From positions 1 through 64,000 of the forward strand of contig CAWFUF010000005.1 of NCBI GenBank assembly GCA_963818775.1: a stretch of 64,000 nt of DNA. Reading direction: 5' to 3'. Source of the DNA: JAMXLO01 sp963818775 (GTDB lineage: Bacteria > Pseudomonadota > Alphaproteobacteria > Acetobacterales > Acetobacteraceae). How positions within the stretch are numbered: the stretch's first letter is position 1; each line of letters opens with the position of its first letter. Shown here piece after piece: positions 60,017-64,000 of this stretch. Position numbers and translations under genes: made by a program. The notes beneath the pieces were generated by a model that was not told the origin of the DNA, made no database searches, and saw nothing but the letters and a program-made list of their open reading frames with translations.

Positions 60017-61818
60017 TTGGCGCGCGCCGCGTTCACCTCGGGGCGGGTTGATACTTCGGGCACGCCTACGTCCCACCAATGGCCGCCCGCCGTGGTGGCG
60101 ATGCGCGGGTCGGTTCGAATTACCACCACGCTGGTGTGCGGCGCGGCGAAGGCGCGTTGCAGAGCGGCTTCAAGATCGGCGATGCCTTCCACCTGTTCCG
60201 CGAGCGCGCCAAGGCTTGCCGCATGTGCACGGAAATCCACTGCCAGATGCGCACCACAATCGGCGAGCAGGTTGTTGAAGGCCATGCCGCCAGTGGCACG
60301 CTGCAGCCGATCGATGCAACCGAAGCCGCCATTGTCCAGCACCACGATGGTCAGTTTCACACCGAGCATCACAGACGTCGCGATCTCGGAGTTCAGCATC
60401 AGGTAGCTGCCGTCGCCGACCAGCACGATCACCTCACGCTCGGGCCGAGCCAGCTTGACGCCGAGGCCGCCGGCGATCTCATAACCCATGCAGGAGTAGC
60501 CGTATTCCAGGTGGTAGGTGCCGACCTGCCGCGCTTGCCAGAGCTTGTGCAGCTCGCCTGGCAATCCCCCGGCCGCGCAGACCACGATGGCGTCGTCCGG
60601 CGCGGCACGTTGGACCGCGCCGATCACCTGTGCATCCGATGGCCGTTCGGTATTGGATGGCGCGGTGACGGCGGCTGCGTGTTCGCGCCAGGTGCCGACC
60701 GCACTGGTCAGGCGGCGCAGCCAGGTATCGGGCGCGCGGTGGCCGGCGAGCGCCATATCAAGCTCCATCAGCGCAGTGCGCGCATCGGCGACCAGCGGGC
60801 TCATGTGGTGCTTCGAGGCATCGAATACCTGCACGTTGAGGCCGATGAGGCGGCGCGCGGGATTTTGGAACAGAGCCCATGATCCTGTGGTGAAGTCCTG
60901 TAGTCGGGTGCCGACCGCGAGGATGACGTCGGCTGCCTCCGCGGCCTCGTTCGCCGCCGACGTGCCGGTGACGCCGATCGCGCCGAGATTGCACGGATGA
61001 TCGTGCGGCAGCGCACTCTTACCCGCCTGTGTCTCTGCGACCGGAATGCCGTGCGCGGCGGCGATGCGATCGAGTTCCGCGGTTGCCTCCGAATAATGCA
61101 CGCCCCCGCCGGCGATGATCAGCGGCGCCTTGGCGTGTTGCAGCAAATCCGCTGCCGCCTTCAGTTCGTCGGTGTCGGGCCGTGCGCGCCGCACGTGCCA
61201 GTGGCGCGGCGCAAAGAACTGCTCGGGATAATCGAAGGCCTCAGCCTGCACGTCCTGGCATAGCGCCAGCGTCACCGGCCCGCACTCCGCCGGATCGGTC
61301 AGCACTGATAATGCGCGCGGCAGTGCGCCGATGATCTGCTCGGGCCGCGTGATGCGGTCGAAATAGCGGGAAACCGGGCGGAAGCAATCGTTTGCTGATA
61401 TGGTGCCGTCGGCAAAACTCTCCACCTGCTGGAGCACCGGATCGGGCCGACGTGAGGCAAATACGTCGCCGGGCAGCAAAAGCACCGGCAGGCGATCGAC
61501 GTGCGCGACCGCTGCCGCGGTGATCATGTTGGTCGCGCCCGGTCCGATCGAGGTGGTGCAGGCCATCATCCGACGCCGATGCATAGCCTTGGCGTAGCCA
61601 ATCGCGGCCAGCGCCATACCCTGCTCATTGTGCGCACGATATGTCGGCAGGTCTGCGCGATGTGCGGCCAGTGCCTCGCCGATACCAGCGACATTGCCGT
61701 GGCCGAAGATCGCCCAAACGCCGCCGAACAGGGGCACCGAGCGGCCGTCGCATTCAGTCCATTGTTGCGCCAGATAGCGTACCAGTGCCTGCGCCATGGT
61801 CAGTCGGATCGTGGCCAT
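59977..61818 (-). CDS. iolD: 3D-(3,5/4)-trihydroxycyclohexane-1,2-dione hydrolase (IolD)
   Basis: 613 aa from ATG 61818 with GGAGGGAG upstream. Thiamine-diphosphate enzyme: PYR-domain E in THNEQGMALAAIGYA, PP-domain VGDGSYLMLNSEIATSVMLGVKLTIVVLDN with the GDGS Mg/TPP motif. Cuts the six-ring dione of inositol catabolism to 5-deoxyglucuronate. Its 3' end overlaps the glycosyltransferase gene by 40 bases, convergent. Divergent from iolG. Confidence 0.95.
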   Translation of the reverse strand: MATIRLTMAQALVRYLAQQWTECDGRSVPLFGGVWAIFGHGNVAGIGEALAAHRADLPTYRAHNEQGMALAAIGYAKAMHRRRMMACTTSIGPGATNMITAAAVAHVDRLPVLLLPGDVFASRRPDPVLQQVESFADGTISANDCFRPVSRYFDRITRPEQIIGALPRALSVLTDPAECGPVTLALCQDVQAEAFDYPEQFFAPRHWHVRRARPDTDELKAAADLLQHAKAPLIIAGGGVHYSEATAELDRIAAAHGIPVAETQAGKSALPHDHPCNLGAIGVTGTSAANEAAEAADVILAVGTRLQDFTTGSWALFQNPARRLIGLNVQVFDASKHHMSPLVADARTALMELDMALAGHRAPDTWLRRLTSAVGTWREHAAAVTAPSNTERPSDAQVIGAVQRAAPDDAIVVCAAGGLPGELHKLWQARQVGTYHLEYGYSCMGYEIAGGLGVKLARPEREVIVLVGDGSYLMLNSEIATSVMLGVKLTIVVLDNGGFGCIDRLQRATGGMAFNNLLADCGAHLAVDFRAHAASLGALAEQVEGIADLEAALQRAFAAPHTSVVVIRTDPRIATTAGGHWWDVGVPEVSTRPEVNAARANYETSRAAQRLAD

Positions 61819-61891
61819 TTCTCCCTCCTGCCAATTGGCGTTTTCCGTTACTATCGTTCCACGTTGCGGACGGGAAGGGGAGGGCGTTGCG

Positions 61892-62869
61892 ATGTTGAGC
61901 ATTGCCGTGATCGGCGCCGGGCGCATCGGCAACATTCACGCCCGCAATATCGCAGCGCACGGAGGCGTCCGGCTTATCGGCGTGGCGGATGTCGATGTCG
62001 CGGCCGCGACGCGTCTGGCTGGAGAATGCGGCGCCCGGGCGCTGACGCTCGATGAGGCATTTGCTGCCGATGCGGTGCTGATCGGATCGCCGACGCCCAC
62101 TCACGCCGACTACATTGAACGTGCCGCCGCGACTGGGCGGGCGATCTTCTGCGAGAAGCCGATCGATCTCGCGGCAGATCGTGTGCGTGCATGTCTGGCG
62201 GCGGTGCAGCGCGCCGGCGTGGTGCTGATGGTCGGCTTCAACAGACGATTCGATCCACACTTTGGCGCGCTGAAGCGACGGATCGATGCGGGTGAAATCG
62301 GCGAGGTGGAGCTGCTGACGATCATCAGCCGTGACCCGGCGCCGCCGCCGCCCGCTTACGTCGCGAGCTCCGGTGGATTGTTCCGCGACATGATGATCCA
62401 CGATCTCGACATGGCGCGCTTCCTGCTGGGCGAGGAACCGGTGGAGCTGCACGCTGCCGCTTCCTGCCTGGTCGATCCGTCGATCGCCGCGGCCGGCGAT
62501 GTGGATACTGCCGTTGTGACACTGCGTACCCCTGGCGGCAGGCTGTGCCAGATCTCGAACTCCCGCCGCGCCTCCTATGGTTACGATCAGCGTATCGAGG
62601 TGCACGGCTCGAAGGGCCTGTTGCGTGCCGGCAACCTCACCGCGACGACAGTGGAGCTGGCGACCGGTGCGGGGTTTGTAACTGATCCGGTGCTGCCATT
62701 CTTCCTCGAGCGTTACGCGGCGGCCTATCGCGCCGAGTTGGACGCGTTCGTCGCCGCGGTCGGGTCCGGGCAGGCGCCGAAGCCGGATGGCGAAGACGGA
62801 TTGAAGGCGCTGCTGCTGGCTGACGCGGCGACGCGGTCGGCACAGACCGGCCAGGTCGTGAGGCTCTGA
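61892..62869 (+). CDS. iolG: Inositol 2-dehydrogenase-type oxidoreductase (IolG/Gfo-Idh-MocA)
   Basis: 325 aa from ATG 61892 with AAGGGGAGGG upstream. Rossmann motif IAVIGAGRIGNIHARNIAAHGG, catalytic EKPIDL, and GGLFRDMMIHDLDMARFLLG with the catalytic histidine/aspartate of Gfo/Idh/MocA dehydrogenases. Oxidises myo-inositol to 2-keto-myo-inositol. Divergent promoter with iolD and 15 bases before the isomerase gene. Confidence 0.93.
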   Translation: MLSIAVIGAGRIGNIHARNIAAHGGVRLIGVADVDVAAATRLAGECGARALTLDEAFAADAVLIGSPTPTHADYIERAAATGRAIFCEKPIDLAADRVRACLAAVQRAGVVLMVGFNRRFDPHFGALKRRIDAGEIGEVELLTIISRDPAPPPPAYVASSGGLFRDMMIHDLDMARFLLGEEPVELHAAASCLVDPSIAAAGDVDTAVVTLRTPGGRLCQISNSRRASYGYDQRIEVHGSKGLLRAGNLTATTVELATGAGFVTDPVLPFFLERYAAAYRAELDAFVAAVGSGQAPKPDGEDGLKALLLADAATRSAQTGQVVRL

Positions 62870-62884
62870 GCAGGGAGACCGAAG

Positions 62885-63871
62885 ATGCGTATCGGCATGG
62901 TGACCGACAGTCTTTCACATCTGGCATTCGACGATCTGCTGCGGACCGCGTCGGAACTGGGCATCGAGATGCTCGAATTTCCCTGTGGGAACTGGTCGAG
63001 CGCGCCGCATCTCAAGCTGGACCTTATGCTGGACAGCGCGACAGCTCGGGCCGAGTTCATGGCGAAGCTGCGCGATCACGGGCTGGCACTGAGCGCGCTG
63101 AACTGCTCGGGCAACCCGCTGCATCCTGGCGAACTGGGACGGCAGCACCAGGAGGTGACGTCAAGGACGATCAGGCTGGCTGGGCTGCTTGGCGTGGAGC
63201 GCGTGGTGATGATGTCAGGCTGCCCCGGCGGCCCCGGCGACGCCAACGCCAACTGGGTCACTACCGCTTGGCCACCGGAGGCGGCGCGTGTTCTGGCATG
63301 GCAGTGGGATGCGGTGATGATCCCGTACTGGAAGGGCTTGGTGGCGGAGGCGCAGGCAGCCGGCGTCAGCAAGTTGTGTCTTGAGCTGCACGGCCAGCAG
63401 AATGTCTACAACGTGGAGACGCTGTTCCGCCTGCGCGATGCAGTGGGACCCGTTGTCGGAGCGAACTTCGATCCCAGCCACCTGTTCTGGATGGGTGCTG
63501 ATCCGCTCGCAGCCACGCGTGTTCTGGCGCCTGCGATCTATCATGTTCATGCAAAGGATACGCGGGTCGATCCGGCGATGGCGTCGGTCAACAGCCTGAT
63601 CGACACCAAGGCGACCGAGCGATTGTTGGATCGGTCATGGAGCTACGTCACGCTGGGCTACGGGCACGACCTGTTGTGGTGGCGGGAGTTCTGCTCGCTG
63701 CTTCGCTTGGTCGGCTATGACGATGTGCTGTCGATCGAGCATGAGGATCTGATGTTGCCGCCGCTCGACGGGGTGCGGAAGTCGGTAGAGCTGCTGCAAA
63801 ATGTCATTGCGTGTCCCACACACATGTGTGGTGTTGCGAGGAGCGAAGCGACGAAGCAATCCCGGTCATAA
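62885..63871 (+). CDS. Sugar phosphate isomerase/epimerase (TIM barrel, IolE/xylose-isomerase-like)
   Basis: 328 aa. Barrel with metal-binding E and H positions: KLCLELHGQQNVYN, ANFDPSHLFWMGADP, YHVHAKDT and LSIEHEDLM. In inositol catabolism such proteins act as 2-keto-myo-inositol dehydratase or isomerase; which one is not determinable. The last 22 residues (CPTHMC … ARSEATKQS) are encoded by the REP-like palindrome at 63834, so the native protein probably ended near LLQNVIA. Coupled to iolG. Confidence 0.88.
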   Translation: MRIGMVTDSLSHLAFDDLLRTASELGIEMLEFPCGNWSSAPHLKLDLMLDSATARAEFMAKLRDHGLALSALNCSGNPLHPGELGRQHQEVTSRTIRLAGLLGVERVVMMSGCPGGPGDANANWVTTAWPPEAARVLAWQWDAVMIPYWKGLVAEAQAAGVSKLCLELHGQQNVYNVETLFRLRDAVGPVVGANFDPSHLFWMGADPLAATRVLAPAIYHVHAKDTRVDPAMASVNSLIDTKATERLLDRSWSYVTLGYGHDLLWWREFCSLLRLVGYDDVLSIEHEDLMLPPLDGVRKSVELLQNVIACPTHMCGVARSEATKQSRS

Positions 63872-63916
63872 GTTCGCTCCATCGAACGAGATTGCTTCGT
63901 CGCTGCGCTCCTCGCA
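63834..63916. repeat. REP-like palindromic element at the end of the window gene
   Basis: GCGAGGAGCGAAGCGACGA (left arm, 63836-63854) and its complement in 63890-63916 are nearly perfect over 26 bases with one mismatch, loop of about 28 bases. The same GCGAGGAGCGAAGCG..CAATC sequence is a widely dispersed extragenic element in bacteria. Here its left arm is in the coding frame of the isomerase, supplying a fake C-terminus. Confidence 0.8.
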
Positions 63917-64000
63917 TAACAATGTCAGAATGACTCGCGCTCCACCGATAGAGGGCTGTTGCGACGGCCCGGCCCTGGAAGTCGCTTTGCCGCTGCAGTG
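63917..64000. other. Unassigned right end of the window
   Basis: No complete gene. The sequence after the palindrome contains no recognised signal; a gene may begin here and continue beyond the window. Confidence 0.4.

Noticed and set aside
1..64000. CRISPR array, transposase gene or integrase
   Set aside because: No regularly spaced short repeats, no DDE transposase motif and no tyrosine or serine recombinase motif were seen in any gene.

Overview
The window looks like chromosomal DNA from a high-GC alphaproteobacterium, most likely in or near the Acetobacteraceae/Rhodospirillales. Pointers are a mitochondrial-type NDUFS4-like complex I subunit, linked hfq-hflX, a pst-phoU-phoB operon, FnrN-type Fe-S regulator genes and a large set of Mo-hydroxylase (CO-dehydrogenase family) genes. 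Taxonomy is an inference; there is no rRNA here.

Region 1 (1-7420) is accessory. An HpaB-type flavin monooxygenase follows a 22-nt-arm inverted repeat that covers its ribosome binding site. After it come small orphan genes, a two-gene cassette of unknown function (2989-4312), a non-coding stretch with facing terminators that occurs as two diverged copies about 400 bp apart, broken ORFs, and a three-gene minus-strand operon (7232-5847) of an unrecognised protein, an HTH protein and a DUF6941-like protein. It ends at the 3' side of a tRNA-Asn gene, the classic island boundary, but no integrase is visible.

Region 2 (7420-20082): tRNA-Asn, tRNA-Leu, an Fnr-type regulator with an FNR box toward a divergent acyltransferase-like gene, an MCP with a C-terminal PilZ domain, an orphan TRAP solute receptor divergent from an extradiol-dioxygenase-like gene, then a tightly overlapping M-S-L Mo-hydroxylase operon with a MoaD-like fourth gene, a HAD phosphatase, hfq and hflX.

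Region 3 (20146-33108): central and miscellaneous metabolism: Asp/Glu racemase, glycerophosphodiesterase, citrate synthase, fatty acyl-CoA ligase, a Tyr-less SDR, NIPSNAP, a two-motif retropepsin-like protease, a CHAP amidase, RidA, an amidase and an ATP-grasp-like protein.

Region 4 (33118-39359): the accessory genes expected for Mo-hydroxylase maturation, all on the minus strand and mostly with 4-base overlaps: coxG-like, coxD-like MoxR ATPase, a ChaC gamma-glutamylcyclotransferase, coxE-like VWA protein, the two XdhC halves as separate genes with a GC-rich palindrome between them, and an MPT-binding/MocA fusion. These genes probably mature and insert the cofactor for the enzyme encoded 16 kb away.

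Region 5 (39360-50000): a frameshifted antiporter remnant, a PrpB-like lyase, DUF192, tRNA-Pro, an NDUFS4-like subunit, an MFS exporter, HU and the phosphate operon pstSCAB-phoU-phoB with a candidate PHO box before pstS.

Region 6 (49243-63871): an orphan ABC receptor coupled to an M20 amidohydrolase, ChaB, an SDR / serine hydrolase / DUF3237 / hydroxyisobutyrate dehydrogenase / acyl-CoA synthetase catabolic block, a degraded GFA-family gene, a double-domain glycosyltransferase and divergent inositol catabolism genes (iolD / iolG-isomerase), ending in a REP-like palindrome that reads into the last gene.
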